In this document: piece after piece, positions 29,065 through 38,167 of the stretch | Layout of the letters: each line of letters begins with the position of its first letter | How positions within the stretch are numbered: position 1 is the first letter of the stretch | Assembly: GCF_021215455.1 (NCBI RefSeq) | Contig: NZ_JAJPWV010000002.1 | Coordinates: 558,001 to 622,000 of the forward strand | Length of the DNA: 64,000 nt | Source: Mucilaginibacter roseus | Lineage (GTDB): Bacteria > Bacteroidota > Bacteroidia > Sphingobacteriales > Sphingobacteriaceae | Direction of reading: 5' to 3' | Notes under the pieces: generated by a model | What the model saw: only the letters and a program-made list of their open reading frames with translations | Databases searched by the model: none | Told to the model about the DNA's origin: nothing | Made by a program: the position numbers and the translations under genes

Positions 29065-30063
29065 ATGAGGATCGCAATAAATGGTTTTGGGCGTATAGGT
29101 CGCATTTTTCTGCGAAACATTCTGAACACATCCGCCATCGAGGTTGTCGCTATAAACGATTTAACAGATACCCAAACCCTTGCCCATTTATTCAAATATG
29201 ATTCGGTGCACCGGGGCTTTAAGGGTACGGTTGAGCATACTGTTGATAAGCTCATTATCAACAATAAACCTATCAAAGTTTTCGCGCAGCGTGAACCCGC
29301 GCTATTGCCTTGGGCTGAACTTGATGTTGACCTGGTGATTGAATCCTCCGGGAAATTTACTTCGCGAAACGGAGCAGAACAACACTTACAGGCCGGCGCC
29401 AAACAAGTGATTATATCGGCACCGCCAACCGATAAAACGGTACCAACCGTAGTACTTGGCGTAAATGATGAGCAAATCGATCTCACTGCCCCTATCCTGT
29501 CCAACGCATCGTGCACAACGAATAATGTGGCAGCCATGGTGAAAATTTTGGATGATAACTGGGGCATTGTTGACGGCTATATCACCACTGTTCACTCCAT
29601 GACGGGCGATCAGAACCTGCATGATGCTCCGCATAAGGATCTGCGGCGTGCACGTGCGGCATCAGCATCCATTATACCAACCACAACCGGCGCTGCGAAA
29701 GCCATAACTAATATATTCCCACATTTAGACGGTAAGCTTGGCGGGGCTGGGATACGTGTACCCGTACTTAACGGCTCGCTTACAGATTTTACCTGCAGCC
29801 TAAAGCGCGATACAACCGTTGAGCAGATCAACGCAGCGTTTAAGCAAGCCGCCGCCGGATCAATGCAGAATATTTTAGAGTATACCGAAGATCCTATTGT
29901 ATCAACAGACATTTTAGACAATCCGCATAGCTGCATATTTGATGCACAGCTAACCTCGATAGTTGGCGGGTTGGTAAAAGTGGTTGGCTGGTATGATAAT
30001 GAGATGGGCTATTCGAGCCGCCTTGCCGATCTGGTTGCAAAAATAAACGCGCTGAAATCATGA
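29065..30063 (+). CDS. gap: Glyceraldehyde-3-phosphate dehydrogenase, type I
   Basis: 332 residues. The Rossmann motif I-N-G-F-G-R-I-G (5-12) and N31-D32 favour NAD. The catalytic C150 sits in S-N-A-S-C-T-T-N, and H177 is the base. The residue after the C-T-T-N motif is Asn rather than the common second Cys, which is within the family range. The phosphate-site motifs (TTTGAAKA, GGAGIRVPV) and the C-terminal WYDNEMGYSSRL are intact. It oxidises glyceraldehyde 3-phosphate in glycolysis and runs backwards in gluconeogenesis. The next gene overlaps its stop as ATGA, so an acetyltransferase is translationally coupled. Confidence 0.96.
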   Translation: MRIAINGFGRIGRIFLRNILNTSAIEVVAINDLTDTQTLAHLFKYDSVHRGFKGTVEHTVDKLIINNKPIKVFAQREPALLPWAELDVDLVIESSGKFTSRNGAEQHLQAGAKQVIISAPPTDKTVPTVVLGVNDEQIDLTAPILSNASCTTNNVAAMVKILDDNWGIVDGYITTVHSMTGDQNLHDAPHKDLRRARAASASIIPTTTGAAKAITNIFPHLDGKLGGAGIRVPVLNGSLTDFTCSLKRDTTVEQINAAFKQAAAGSMQNILEYTEDPIVSTDILDNPHSCIFDAQLTSIVGGLVKVVGWYDNEMGYSSRLADLVAKINALKS

Positions 30064-30494
30064 TAAAATTCATAGCGGTTGAGGAGTTGTTAGGCGTACG
30101 TAACGAGGTATTGCGCGAAGGTATGCTGCAATTACATGAGTGCATCTTCCCGACGGATAAGATTGACGGTGCTTTTCATTTAGGCTGGTATGTTAATGAA
30201 GAGCTGGCTTGTATTGCCTCGTTTCATCCGCAAAGCTACGGCGATTTTAACGGATTAGGTTATCAACTGCGGGGCATGGCCACCATTGAGAAACATCGCG
30301 GTAAAGGCTTAGGTAACCAGTTGTTAAACTTTGCCATTGTTTACCTGCGCGGCCAAAAGGCAAGTTACCTGTGGTGTAATGCCCGTAAAAAAGCCCTAGC
30401 TTTTTATCACAATGTCGGCTTCGAGATAATTTCACCCGAGTTTGATGTACCGGGCATAGGGCAGCACCATGTAATGTATTTGCGCATCAGGTAG
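30060..30494 (+). CDS. GNAT family N-acetyltransferase coupled to gap
   Basis: 144 residues. The acetyl-CoA site is visible: LRGMATIEKHRGKGLGNQLL, with the R-G-K-G-L-G pyrophosphate loop (about 81-86), then a NARKKALAFYHNVGFE motif B at about 120-135. It resembles the ElaA/YjdJ-sized simple GNAT enzymes. The substrate is unknown. Its ATG overlaps the gap stop codon by 4 bases, so it is co-translated with GAPDH; whether the two proteins are functionally linked is inference. Confidence 0.85.
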   Translation: MIKFIAVEELLGVRNEVLREGMLQLHECIFPTDKIDGAFHLGWYVNEELACIASFHPQSYGDFNGLGYQLRGMATIEKHRGKGLGNQLLNFAIVYLRGQKASYLWCNARKKALAFYHNVGFEIISPEFDVPGIGQHHVMYLRIR

Positions 30495-30651
30495 ATCTTG
30501 TTGTCGCGCCATAGAGCAGTGATCAATTCTTTCCATTGTTAAACCACTATGAAATTTACCAAAAAGCTGCCCACTTTTTAACATTTACGTTCCGTATTTA
30601 AAATAAATTGCTGATTTTGCGGCACTGCTGAATTTTACAACCAGTTTGAAT

Positions 30652-31842
30652 ATGAAAACAATTGATCAGATAAGTTTTTCGGGCAAAAAAGCCCTTGTTA
30701 GGGTTGATTTTAACGTTCCGCTTGATGGCGACTTTAAAATTACCGACGATACCCGCATCACCGCGGCATTACCTACCATCAAAAAGATTTTAAATGATGG
30801 CGGTGCGGTTATCCTGATGTCGCACCTGGGCCGACCAAAAGATGGCCCGACCGATAAATACTCTTTGAAGCATATTGTAGCGCATTTGTCTGACCTGCTG
30901 GGCCAGCAAGTGGAATTTGCTGATGATTGCATTGGCGAACAAGCTACCCAAATAGCTGCCGAGCTTGAAAAAGGCGAAGTACTTTTACTGGAAAACCTGC
31001 GCTTTTACAAAGAAGAAGAAAAAGGCGACAAAGACTTTGCTGAAAAGCTTTCAAAACTGGGTGATGTTTATGTGAACGATGCCTTTGGTACCGCTCACCG
31101 TGCGCACGCTTCAACAGCGGTTATTGCACAATTTTTCCCTGACGCTAAATACTTTGGCTACCTGATGGCTGCCGAGCTTGACAATGCCGAAAAAGTATTG
31201 AACAATGCAGCCCGCCCGTTCACCGCAATTATGGGTGGCGCTAAGGTTTCTGACAAGATACAACTGATCGAATCGTTACTGGAGAAGGTAGATAACCTGA
31301 TCATCGGCGGTGGCATGGCTTATACTTTTGTTAAAGCTAAAGGTGGTGAAATAGGCACGTCGTTATTAGAGGCCGACAAGCTTGACCTGGCTAACGAACT
31401 GGTTGAAAAAGCCAAAGCTAAAGGTGTTAACCTTATTTTACCTACCGACTGTATTGTGGCTGACAAATTTGATAATAACGCCCAAACAGCGGTATCGCCA
31501 AATAATACCATTAAGTCTGACTGGATGGGTCTGGATATCGGTCCTGAATCAAGAGAAGCATTTGCCAAGGTGATCGAAGAATCAAAAACCGTTTTATGGA
31601 ACGGCCCGATGGGTGTTTTCGAGATGGAAAGCTTTGATAAAGGCACCAAAGCAGTTGCCGACTCGGTAGTTAAAGCTACTGAAAACGGCGCTTTCACGCT
31701 GATTGGTGGTGGCGACTCAGCCGCAGCAGTAACCAAATTCGGTTTGGCCGATGAGGTTAGCTACATGTCAACCGGTGGTGGCGCTTTGCTGGAGTATATG
31801 GAAGGCAAAGAATTACCGGGCGTAAAAGCGATCAACGAGTAA
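30652..31842 (+). CDS. pgk: Phosphoglycerate kinase
   Basis: 396 residues from the ATG at 30652 (an earlier TTG is less likely). Canonical motifs: V-R-V-D-F-N-V-P-L near the N-terminus, [38 protein letters not shown], and the terminal nucleotide motif [11 protein letters not shown]. It transfers the phosphoryl group of 1,3-bisphosphoglycerate to ADP in the cytoplasm. Together with gap about 600 bases upstream, it covers the payoff phase of glycolysis. An intrinsic terminator follows. Confidence 0.97.
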   Translation: MKTIDQISFSGKKALVRVDFNVPLDGDFKITDDTRITAALPTIKKILNDGGAVILMSHLGRPKDGPTDKYSLKHIVAHLSDLLGQQVEFADDCIGEQATQIAAELEKGEVLLLENLRFYKEEEKGDKDFAEKLSKLGDVYVNDAFGTAHRAHASTAVIAQFFPDAKYFGYLMAAELDNAEKVLNNAARPFTAIMGGAKVSDKIQLIESLLEKVDNLIIGGGMAYTFVKAKGGEIGTSLLEADKLDLANELVEKAKAKGVNLILPTDCIVADKFDNNAQTAVSPNNTIKSDWMGLDIGPESREAFAKVIEESKTVLWNGPMGVFEMESFDKGTKAVADSVVKATENGAFTLIGGGDSAAAVTKFGLADEVSYMSTGGGALLEYMEGKELPGVKAINE

Positions 31843-31864
31843 TATTTACATATTGAGATAAATG

Positions 31865-31894
31865 AAAGGCGACCATAAGGTCGCCTTTTTTGTT
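31865..31894 (+). terminator. Intrinsic terminator after pgk
   Basis: AAAGGCGACC / GGTCGCCTTT with an ATAA tetraloop, followed by a run of T. It ends about 35 bases before the next ATG. Confidence 0.88.
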
Positions 31895-31928
31895 TACTTT
31901 TAACATGCTATTAACACACCTCTTATAC

Positions 31929-33815
31929 ATGAAAAAACGCTACATCATAGCTTTATGCCTGCTGCTTTTAGGGTTTGGCATGCCGGGCTTAAATGCTCAA
32001 ACTGTTAACCCCGATGCCGAATACGTAAAGGCCAACTACCAAAAATTTGAGTACCAGATACCCATGCGTGATGGGGTAAAGTTGTTTACCTCGATTTATG
32101 TGCCGAAAGACAAATCGAAGAAATATCCTTTCATGATGGATCGTACGCCGTACAGCGTAGCTCCGTACGGCACAGATAAATACCGGGGCAGCCTTGGCCC
32201 TTCGCCGTTATTTTTAAAAGACGGTTTCATATTTGTTTACCAGGACGTACGCGGCCGCTGGATGAGCGAGGGCATATATGAGGAGATGACACCCGAACTT
32301 GAAAAGCACAAAAGCAAAAAGGATGTTGACGAAGGTACCGACACTTACGATACTATCGACTGGCTGCTGAAGAACGTTGCCGGCAATAACGGCAAGGTGG
32401 GTGTTTGGGGTATCTCCTATCCCGGCTTTTACACTACAACGGCCTTGTTGAGCCGTCATCCGGCGTTGGCGGCTGCATCGCCGCAGGCACCTATTGCTGA
32501 CCTGTATCGTGATGATGCTTTTCATAACGGCGCGTTTATGCTGGTGGCCAACTTTGGCTTTTACCCGGGCTTCACCAACCGCCAGGATGATAAGCCGACA
32601 CAGCGCCGTGGTAGCCGTGTAGATTTTGGTACTGAGGATGGCTACAAGTTCTTTCTGGACATGGGATCGATGCGTAACAGCAACGTAAAGTATTTTAAGG
32701 ACACCATCCGCCTGTGGAACGAGATGATGGATCATCCCAATTACGATAAACACTGGCAGGACAGGAACGTGCTCACTCACCTGCACGATATAAAAACAGC
32801 CGTACTGGTTACGGGCGGCTGGTATGATGCTGAGGATCTATATGGCGGCATCAATACTTATAAAGTGTTAGCCAAAAATAACCCGAAAACGCCGGTGTAC
32901 TGGGCCATTGGCCCGTGGGTGCATGGCGGCTGGGCACGCGGAGCAGGCGATCATTTAGGTGATGTGGATTTTGGCGGCGAAACCGGCCCGTTTTATCGCG
33001 AAAGCATAGAATTTAAATTTTTTAGCCATTACCTTAAAGGCACCGGCAATTTTAATCTGCCTAAGATAAACGCTTTTGAAACCGGCGCTAACAAGTGGAA
33101 CACTTATACTACCTGGCCACCGAAAGAAGCTGCTGAAAAAAATCTTTATTTTCTGCCCGGCGGTAAGTTATCGTTTTCCCCTCCGCCTAATACAAGAGAA
33201 ATTTTTGAGGAGTTCGTGTCTGATCCGAACAAACCGGTGCCATTCATCAACGGCATCAGTATGGATATGAATCGCGAGTACATGACCGCCGATCAGCGCT
33301 TTGCCGCCCAACGCCCTGACGTATTGGTTTACCAAACCGATGTATTGACCGATGATGTTACCCTGGCAGGCGATATATGGGCTAATCTGAAGGTATCAAC
33401 CACAGGTACCGATGCCGACTGGATTGTGAAGGTAATTGATGTTTATCCGGACTCGGCAAGCAGCAATAAGTTTACCGGAAAGGGTGTAAGCATGTCGGGC
33501 TATCAGCAAATGGTGCGCAGCGAGGCGATGCGCGGCAAATTCCGCAACAGCTTTGAAAAGCCCGAACCCTTTAAACCCGGTGAGATTACGCCTGTAAACT
33601 TTGAGTTGCAGGACGTATTGCACACGTTTAAAAAGGGACACCGCATTATGGTGCAGGTACAAAGTACCTGGTTCCCGCTTATTGACAGGAACACGCAGCA
33701 GTTTCAGGATATTATGAAAGCTAAGGATAGCGACTTCAAAAAGTCTACCCATAGGCTGCATACATCAACAAACAGCCCGAGCTTTTTAAAGGTACGGGTG
33801 ATAGAGCAGAAATAG
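31929..33815 (+). CDS. Exported CocE/NonD family (S15-type) hydrolase
   Basis: 628 residues from the ATG at 31929, chosen because it directly opens a signal peptide (MKKRYIIALCLLLLGFGMPG, cleavage near LNAQ); upstream in-frame starts would put extra residues before it. The alpha/beta hydrolase domain has the nucleophile S163 in G-I-S-Y-P-G and the FVYQDVRGRWMSEG oxyanion strand. The cap and C-terminal jelly-roll domain (about 430-620; VTLAGDIWANLKVSTTGTDADW) match X-Pro dipeptidyl-peptidase and cocaine-esterase relatives. Members hydrolyse esters, lactam-acyl bonds (glutaryl-7-ACA acylase) or X-Pro dipeptides; the substrate here is unknown. Periplasmic. Convergent with the ABC ATPase gene. 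Confidence 0.87.
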   Translation: MKKRYIIALCLLLLGFGMPGLNAQTVNPDAEYVKANYQKFEYQIPMRDGVKLFTSIYVPKDKSKKYPFMMDRTPYSVAPYGTDKYRGSLGPSPLFLKDGFIFVYQDVRGRWMSEGIYEEMTPELEKHKSKKDVDEGTDTYDTIDWLLKNVAGNNGKVGVWGISYPGFYTTTALLSRHPALAAASPQAPIADLYRDDAFHNGAFMLVANFGFYPGFTNRQDDKPTQRRGSRVDFGTEDGYKFFLDMGSMRNSNVKYFKDTIRLWNEMMDHPNYDKHWQDRNVLTHLHDIKTAVLVTGGWYDAEDLYGGINTYKVLAKNNPKTPVYWAIGPWVHGGWARGAGDHLGDVDFGGETGPFYRESIEFKFFSHYLKGTGNFNLPKINAFETGANKWNTYTTWPPKEAAEKNLYFLPGGKLSFSPPPNTREIFEEFVSDPNKPVPFINGISMDMNREYMTADQRFAAQRPDVLVYQTDVLTDDVTLAGDIWANLKVSTTGTDADWIVKVIDVYPDSASSNKFTGKGVSMSGYQQMVRSEAMRGKFRNSFEKPEPFKPGEITPVNFELQDVLHTFKKGHRIMVQVQSTWFPLIDRNTQQFQDIMKAKDSDFKKSTHRLHTSTNSPSFLKVRVIEQK

Positions 33816-33824
33816 ATTTTACAG

Positions 33825-33861
33825 CAGGTGGCTTAATATTCAAGCCACCTGTTTGCTTTTA
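33825..33861. terminator. Terminator between convergent hydrolase and ABC genes
   Basis: CAGGTGGCTT (33825-33834) pairs perfectly with AAGCCACCTG (33842-33851), followed by TTTGCTTTT. The stem overlaps the last codons of the minus-strand ABC gene, whose stop lies at the stem-loop junction. Confidence 0.75.
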
Positions 33862-34831
33862 CATGCAGTTTTTCACCCACATGGTGGCTTCCTTTTTTAA
33901 TGTTATAGGTGTGGATCACTACACCATCACGTTCGAGCAACAGCTCTTCATAAAAACCTTTAAAGAGGATCTCCTTAACTGTCCAGTCGCGATGGCTCCA
34001 ACTGTTGGTCAGCGTCAATTCATCGGGGTAAATAACTACAGTTTCCTTTTGTGCGGATATATGGAGCAGCTTTGCTTTCTCAGCGGTAAGTACATTACAG
34101 TTACCTAACAGTTTTGCGGTATAAAGGCTACCCGGATTTTGGTATAACTCCTGCGGCGAGCCTTGCTCAATGATCTCGCCATCCTTCATCACCACCAATA
34201 CATCGGCCATAGACAGCACTTCAGCCGGGTCATGCGATACCATTACTACCGTGATTCCGGTATCTTTAACTATCTGCCTGATGTCTCGCTGCAAACCGTC
34301 GCGAAATGATGTGTCTACCTGGTTAAAGGGTTCATCCAAAAACAATACTTCGGGTTGGGTTACCAGCGCGCGGGCTATAGCTACCCGCTGCTTTTCGCCT
34401 CCGCTCAGGTCGGCTATGCGTTTACCGGCCAGGTGCAGCATATTGAGCTGTTGGAGTACCGTCTCGGTCTTTTCCTTTTTGGCTTTTAGGTTAGTGCTTG
34501 GCAGCAGGATAGAAACATTATCGGCCACCTTGGCAAACAGGTTGAGGTCATCGGTATGCTGGGTCACCATTTTCATACTGTCGTGCCCTGGTATCAGCTT
34601 TTCTTCCGGTCCCCAGATGCGTTCGCGCTTAAAAGTGATCAACCCTGAATCAGGCGACATTAAGCCGTAAAGCAATCTTAGCAAAGTTGTTTTACCGCTG
34701 CCGCTCGCGCCTACTATAGCCGTAATGGCATGAGGTTTTATATGCAAGTCGACATTGTTTACACCCGCGGCATGTACGCCGGGGTAACGCATGCTTACAT
34801 TTGCCGCCTGCAAAAATGAATTATCAGTCAT
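33833..34831 (-). CDS. Orphan ABC transporter ATP-binding protein with C-terminal TOBE-like domain
   Basis: 332 residues from the ATG at 34831; an open frame extends 48 bases further but without a better start. The ATPase motifs are intact: Walker A G-A-S-G-S-G-K-T-T (41-49), Q-loop near THTDDLN, signature L-S-G-G-E-K-Q-R, Walker B V-L-F-L-D-E-P and switch histidine V-S-H-D. The C-terminal 100 residues (from about 230) form a beta-rich extension like the TOBE domain of PotA/FbpC-type importers. No permease or binding-protein gene is next to it, so the partners must lie elsewhere. The substrate is unknown. Confidence 0.87.
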   Translation of the reverse strand: MTDNSFLQAANVSMRYPGVHAAGVNNVDLHIKPHAITAIVGASGSGKTTLLRLLYGLMSPDSGLITFKRERIWGPEEKLIPGHDSMKMVTQHTDDLNLFAKVADNVSILLPSTNLKAKKEKTETVLQQLNMLHLAGKRIADLSGGEKQRVAIARALVTQPEVLFLDEPFNQVDTSFRDGLQRDIRQIVKDTGITVVMVSHDPAEVLSMADVLVVMKDGEIIEQGSPQELYQNPGSLYTAKLLGNCNVLTAEKAKLLHISAQKETVVIYPDELTLTNSWSHRDWTVKEILFKGFYEELLLERDGVVIHTYNIKKGSHHVGEKLHVKANRWLEY

Positions 34832-34899
34832 CACCGGCAAATATACATAAAACAAAAGGCCGCCTGTGGGCAGCCTCATGAGTATAATCTGTATTCAGT

Positions 34900-35742
34900 T
34901 TAAAATCCAACAGTAGCACCGAATGAGAAGTTCTTCAACCCTTTTTGCGCCGGACTATCCTCAAACATATCATTAGCATAATATTTGGCAAAGAAACCTA
35001 TGCCGCCGTAGCCTGCACGTAAAAAGCCACCATACCTTACCTTAGCCAGGTTAAAGCCTGCACGGAAGTGCTGATCGCCATTCTCCAGGCTTTTTTGGCG
35101 TACGTGGCCATCAATCAATATACCCATTATAGGGCCGGCTGCTATGTGGAAACGGTGACCGGCGTTATCGTTCTTGCTTCTCCAGTAAAATGTTAACGGA
35201 ATGCGCAGGTAGGTTGATGAAAATACATTCTTATCGTAATCAATGTCATCTACGCTATAAGTAAGCTGATCCTGGAAACGCAACGGCGTAACGTTCTCAC
35301 GCAGGCGAAAGCGGGTCCAGTCGAACCCGGCAGATGCGTATATTTTGAATGAACTGTTAAAACGGTAGCCCAACTCCAGCAGGTCGAAACCAAAGTTGCT
35401 GCTCTTCCATGAGCGATAGCGAAGGAACTCATTCTCCGGCGACAGGGTGAAGCTGCCGTTATCAATCAGCGTGGCAAAGCCAATGTCCACCCGTGAAAAC
35501 GTTGGCGTGAACGACCATCCCGGATGTTTGGATGCTTCTTTATAAACCGTATCGCGGTTTTCGGTACTAAAACTGAATTTCAGCTTACGCTTTTTGCGTA
35601 TAACAGTATCAGTAACGGTACCCTTAGCGGTAGTAGTTGTGGTTATGGTAGTTGTGGTGGTGAACACGCTGTCGGCATTATTTTGGGCGAACAGGGCCGT
35701 GGTAAAACCGGCAGTTATCAGGGTAAAAATCAGGCGTTTCAT
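34900..35742 (-). CDS. Outer-membrane beta-barrel protein, last gene of a sigma-factor operon
   Basis: 280 residues with a signal peptide (MKRLIFTLITAGFTTALFAQ). A threonine-rich stretch (about 28-42) precedes a repetitive beta-barrel region (about 75-280) with aromatic strand ends (LELGYRFNSSFKIYASAGFDW, GGFLRAGYGGIGFFAKYY), ending FSFGATVGF. Probable porin-like outer-membrane protein. It follows the anti-sigma-like gene by 28 bases on the same strand, and the order sigma, membrane regulator, barrel is a common Bacteroidota layout. It may be either a target or a sensor of the envelope-stress switch; that is inference. Confidence 0.78.
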   Translation of the reverse strand: MKRLIFTLITAGFTTALFAQNNADSVFTTTTTITTTTTAKGTVTDTVIRKKRKLKFSFSTENRDTVYKEASKHPGWSFTPTFSRVDIGFATLIDNGSFTLSPENEFLRYRSWKSSNFGFDLLELGYRFNSSFKIYASAGFDWTRFRLRENVTPLRFQDQLTYSVDDIDYDKNVFSSTYLRIPLTFYWRSKNDNAGHRFHIAAGPIMGILIDGHVRQKSLENGDQHFRAGFNLAKVRYGGFLRAGYGGIGFFAKYYANDMFEDSPAQKGLKNFSFGATVGF

Positions 35743-35770
35743 ATATTATTTATAGTTATTTTAGGTTGAT

Positions 35771-36571
35771 CTATTCTTCTTCTGTTTCAATTTTTATAAT
35801 GCCGAGGTTAATGCCGGTAAGCCTTTGCCCGTCACCGTTGTCTTCAAATTCAATTATCTTATCCTTACGTTTATCAATTTTTGATACGATGGCATTAAGC
35901 AAACCGCCAAAGCCCCTGCGTTTCTTTTTTACCGGCTCATCAGCAAACGTTTTCAGCGTTTGAGGCAGCCCTGCCGAAGCAATTACAACAGGCTTGGTTT
36001 TAAATGGTTCGGGCTCAGGTAAAATTGTTTGTTCGCTAAGCTTCACATCTGCATCGGGCAACACCGGCTCTGTTATTATCTCCTGCTGATTGGTAACAGC
36101 CGCTATCATGATCGGCCTGGCCTTGATACCGGCTATCGGTTTTAAAGGCGTTGCCCGGGTTTTGGCTAGCTTTACAGGCGCAGGTTTTTCGTTTTCAGGA
36201 CTTCCTTTATCTGCGCCTTTTGCCTGCGGTTGCGTTACCACATCAGCCTTTTCAGTATTCTGAACCGGAGCAAGCTCTTCTGCTTGTTCGGTATTATCAA
36301 CTATCTTTTTTGCAGGCTGTACTTTTGTAATACTTTGCGTATTTCCTTCCGGTTTCACATCACGCTGCATCAACAATATACCTGCAGTAACAATTACTAC
36401 TACTGCGGCCGCGGCGCTGATGTAAGCCCGAAGCGGTTTCTTCTTTTTACCGTCGAGCCCGGCTGCTATGTTGCCCCAAACATGAGCGGAAGGCGCTATA
36501 TCCAAACCGTTCAACTTGTCCCGGAATAAGTCGTCCAATTCTTTATCCTGCATATTCATACCTTTTTCCAT
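35771..36571 (-). CDS. Anti-sigma-factor-like single-pass membrane protein
   Basis: About 266 residues from the ATG at 36571; alternatives at 36559 and 36553 are possible, and the frame upstream has only a TTG. The cytoplasmic N-terminus (DKELDDLFRDKLNGLDIAPSAHVWGNI) precedes one membrane helix (about 39-58, YISAAAAVVVIVTAGILLM) and a long polar extracytoplasmic part rich in Pro, Lys and Glu. The N-terminal pattern is that of the anti-sigma-like proteins paired with ECF sigma factors in this phylum, although no zinc-binding HxxxCxxC motif is present. It overlaps the sigma-factor gene by 29 bases, which supports a sequestering role by context. Confidence 0.75.
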   Translation of the reverse strand: MEKGMNMQDKELDDLFRDKLNGLDIAPSAHVWGNIAAGLDGKKKKPLRAYISAAAAVVVIVTAGILLMQRDVKPEGNTQSITKVQPAKKIVDNTEQAEELAPVQNTEKADVVTQPQAKGADKGSPENEKPAPVKLAKTRATPLKPIAGIKARPIMIAAVTNQQEIITEPVLPDADVKLSEQTILPEPEPFKTKPVVIASAGLPQTLKTFADEPVKKKRRGFGGLLNAIVSKIDKRKDKIIEFEDNGDGQRLTGINLGIIKIETEEE

Positions 36572-37115
36572 CGCTTTTAGCAATTAATTCCTTTAAAATA
36601 GCGCGCGCCCTTGATAGCTGCGACTTTGATGCCCCCTCGGTAATGCCTACAATTTCGGCTATCTCCTTGTGCGTATAACCCTCAATAGCATACAAGTTGA
36701 ACACCATGCGGTAACCCGGCGCTAACTGCTGTATCATGCCCATCAGGTCTTTAACATCCAGATTAGCCACCGCCACCGGGTTAACTGATTGTTCATGCCC
36801 ATGCTCAATGATATCAACCACCTGCATCATTTTATGATGCTTGCGGTAGTACTCGATTGAGCTGTGCACCATAATGCGGCGTATCCAACCCTCAAATGAT
36901 CCTTCGCCGCGGTAGTTCACCAGGTTTTTAAACACCTTAATAAAGCCGTTCTGCAGCATATCCTCGGCTTCCATCCTGTCAACCGCGTAGCGCATACAAA
37001 CCGCCAGCATTTTTGAAGCATACTGTTTATACAGCACTTCGCACGCTTTACGGTCGCCCGTTTGGCATCGCTGTATAACATCATCAATTGTAAAGGTTGG
37101 CTCCAAAAGCATCAT
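36543..37115 (-). CDS. ECF-type RNA polymerase sigma factor
   Basis: 190 residues with both conserved regions. Region 2 is at about 25-90 (YKQYASKMLAVCMRYAVD, the -10 recognition helix DMLQNGFIKVFKNL, and FEGWIRRIMVH). Region 4 is at about 130-180 (MVFNLYAIEGYTHKEIAEIVGITEGASKSQLSRAR, a helix-turn-helix). Region 3 is absent, as in ECF sigma factors. It should direct RNA polymerase to a small regulon and be held in check by the overlapping downstream membrane protein. First gene of the three-gene operon; I saw no clear promoter in the 60 bases upstream. Confidence 0.93.
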   Translation of the reverse strand: MMLLEPTFTIDDVIQRCQTGDRKACEVLYKQYASKMLAVCMRYAVDRMEAEDMLQNGFIKVFKNLVNYRGEGSFEGWIRRIMVHSSIEYYRKHHKMMQVVDIIEHGHEQSVNPVAVANLDVKDLMGMIQQLAPGYRMVFNLYAIEGYTHKEIAEIVGITEGASKSQLSRARAILKELIAKSDGKRYEYAG

Positions 37116-37176
37116 TTAAAGGTAAGATGAATGTTTGGGCAGAATGGTTGCAAGGGGTAAGAAAAAAATAGAGATA

Positions 37177-37710
37177 TTATTTTTTTTCGCGAAGATACTT
37201 ATAGATCTTCACAGCTGACATGAGGATTAGCGCAAAAACGATGATGCCGATAACCCCGAATATCCAATTTAATGAACTTTTAAGCACTACCAGGAAAACG
37301 ATGGCGAACAGGAATATTGTGGCCAGCTCGTTCCAGAGGCGTAACTGGGTAGATGTCCATTTAAAGATGCCTTTGCGCATCTGCTTTATTTTGCTTTGGC
37401 AGATGTGGTGGTAAATGATCAATCCTACAACAAAGGTGAGTTTAATGTGCATCCAGCCCTGCTGCAGCCAGGCGGGAGCCAATATCAGCATACTGATACC
37501 AGCCAGCAGGGTAAGTACCATAGATGGCACGGCAATAATATACCATAGCTTTCGTTCCATGATCTCGAACTGCTCAGACAGAACGCGACGATCCGGCTCG
37601 GGCTTTTGCTGTGCCTCGGTATGGTAGATAAACAGGCGCACAATGTAAAACAGCCCCGCCATCCAGCAGACTACAAATATGATGTGTATGGCTTTTATAT
37701 ATTCGTACAT
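37177..37710 (-). CDS. hemJ: HemJ-type protoporphyrinogen IX oxidase
   Basis: 177 residues with four transmembrane helices. Helix 1 carries the invariant H10 in KAIHIIFVVCWMAGLFYIVRL; KLWYIIAVPSMVLTL (about 54-68), WMHIKLTFV (about 86-94) and a late WNELATIF match the HemJ (UPF0093) family rather than CopD. It oxidises protoporphyrinogen IX to protoporphyrin IX in the inner membrane. It is the 3'-most gene of a minus-strand heme region but is separated from hemE by about 480 bases of repeats, so co-transcription is uncertain. A second possibility, another CopD-like membrane protein, is less likely on the motifs. Confidence 0.87.
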   Translation of the reverse strand: MYEYIKAIHIIFVVCWMAGLFYIVRLFIYHTEAQQKPEPDRRVLSEQFEIMERKLWYIIAVPSMVLTLLAGISMLILAPAWLQQGWMHIKLTFVVGLIIYHHICQSKIKQMRKGIFKWTSTQLRLWNELATIFLFAIVFLVVLKSSLNWIFGVIGIIVFALILMSAVKIYKYLREKK

Positions 37711-37751
37711 GTGGCCTTTCCCCAGTTAAACATATTTATTACCTGTCCTAA

Positions 37752-37904
37752 ATTTCTTTTGAGCGATCAAAAGAAACAAAACTTAGCTTTAGCGATCTCA
37801 TGAGTACAAATAAAAAAAACAAACAACTACGAATAACTCGCCGGCTTTTTAATTTTCTATTAGAGATAGTGCTACAACCTGCTACCCGAAAATTAAGAGG
37901 CCGG
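37752..37904. repeat. Dispersed structured repeat, family R1 (copy B)
   Basis: 153 bases, the second copy of the 17855-18005 element in the same orientation. The palindrome TTTCTTTTGAGCGATCAAAAGAAA, the TAGCGATCTCATGAG block and the terminal inverted pair (GCCGGC..TTAATTTTC and GAAAATTAAGAGGCCGG) are all conserved. The gap 37711-38194 holds this element and three other repeats and no gene. Confidence 0.82.
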
Positions 37905-37964
37905 AGGATTGGGTTATGAGAGGTTTTGCTTTTATTTTTCAGTACTTTATTATTTCATCACAAA

Positions 37965-38050
37965 CGTCATTGCGAGGTACGAAGCAATCTTTTCAGGACA
38001 ATTCTCCAAGAAAATCGCCCGAGGAATTGCTTCGTACCTCGAAGTGACGT
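37965..38050. repeat. Inverted repeat, GAGGTACGAAGCAAT type (R3, complete)
   Basis: ACGTCATTGCGAGGTACGAAGCAAT at the left and ATTGCTTCGTACCTCGAAGTGACGT at the right form long near-perfect arms around a roughly 35-base centre. A partial copy lies at 42981-43007. The pattern is a known kind of widely dispersed intergenic palindrome. Confidence 0.8.
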
Positions 38051-38063
38051 TATTTAGTATTCC

Positions 38064-38139
38064 TGTCATGCTAAGCTTGTCGAAGCATTCGCCGCTTTGC
38101 TAGTGCCTTCCGCTCGCCCTCGACAGGCTCAGGGTGGTA
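38064..38139. repeat. Inverted repeat, GCTGAGCTTGTCGAAGCA type (R2, copy 1, degenerate)
   Basis: TGTCATGCTAAGCTTGTCGAAGCA opens and CCTCGACAGGCTCAGGGTGG closes the element. The two arms pair imperfectly. Two cleaner copies lie in tandem at 43024-43185. Confidence 0.8.
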
Positions 38140-38167
38140 AAGCCCTCTATCTGCACATCAAAACATC

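Noticed and set aside
34170..34670. Plus-strand frame of 166 codons opposite the ABC ATPase
   Set aside because: The minus-strand frame carries all ABC motifs; Ser/Thr-rich shadow frames opposite ABC genes are common.
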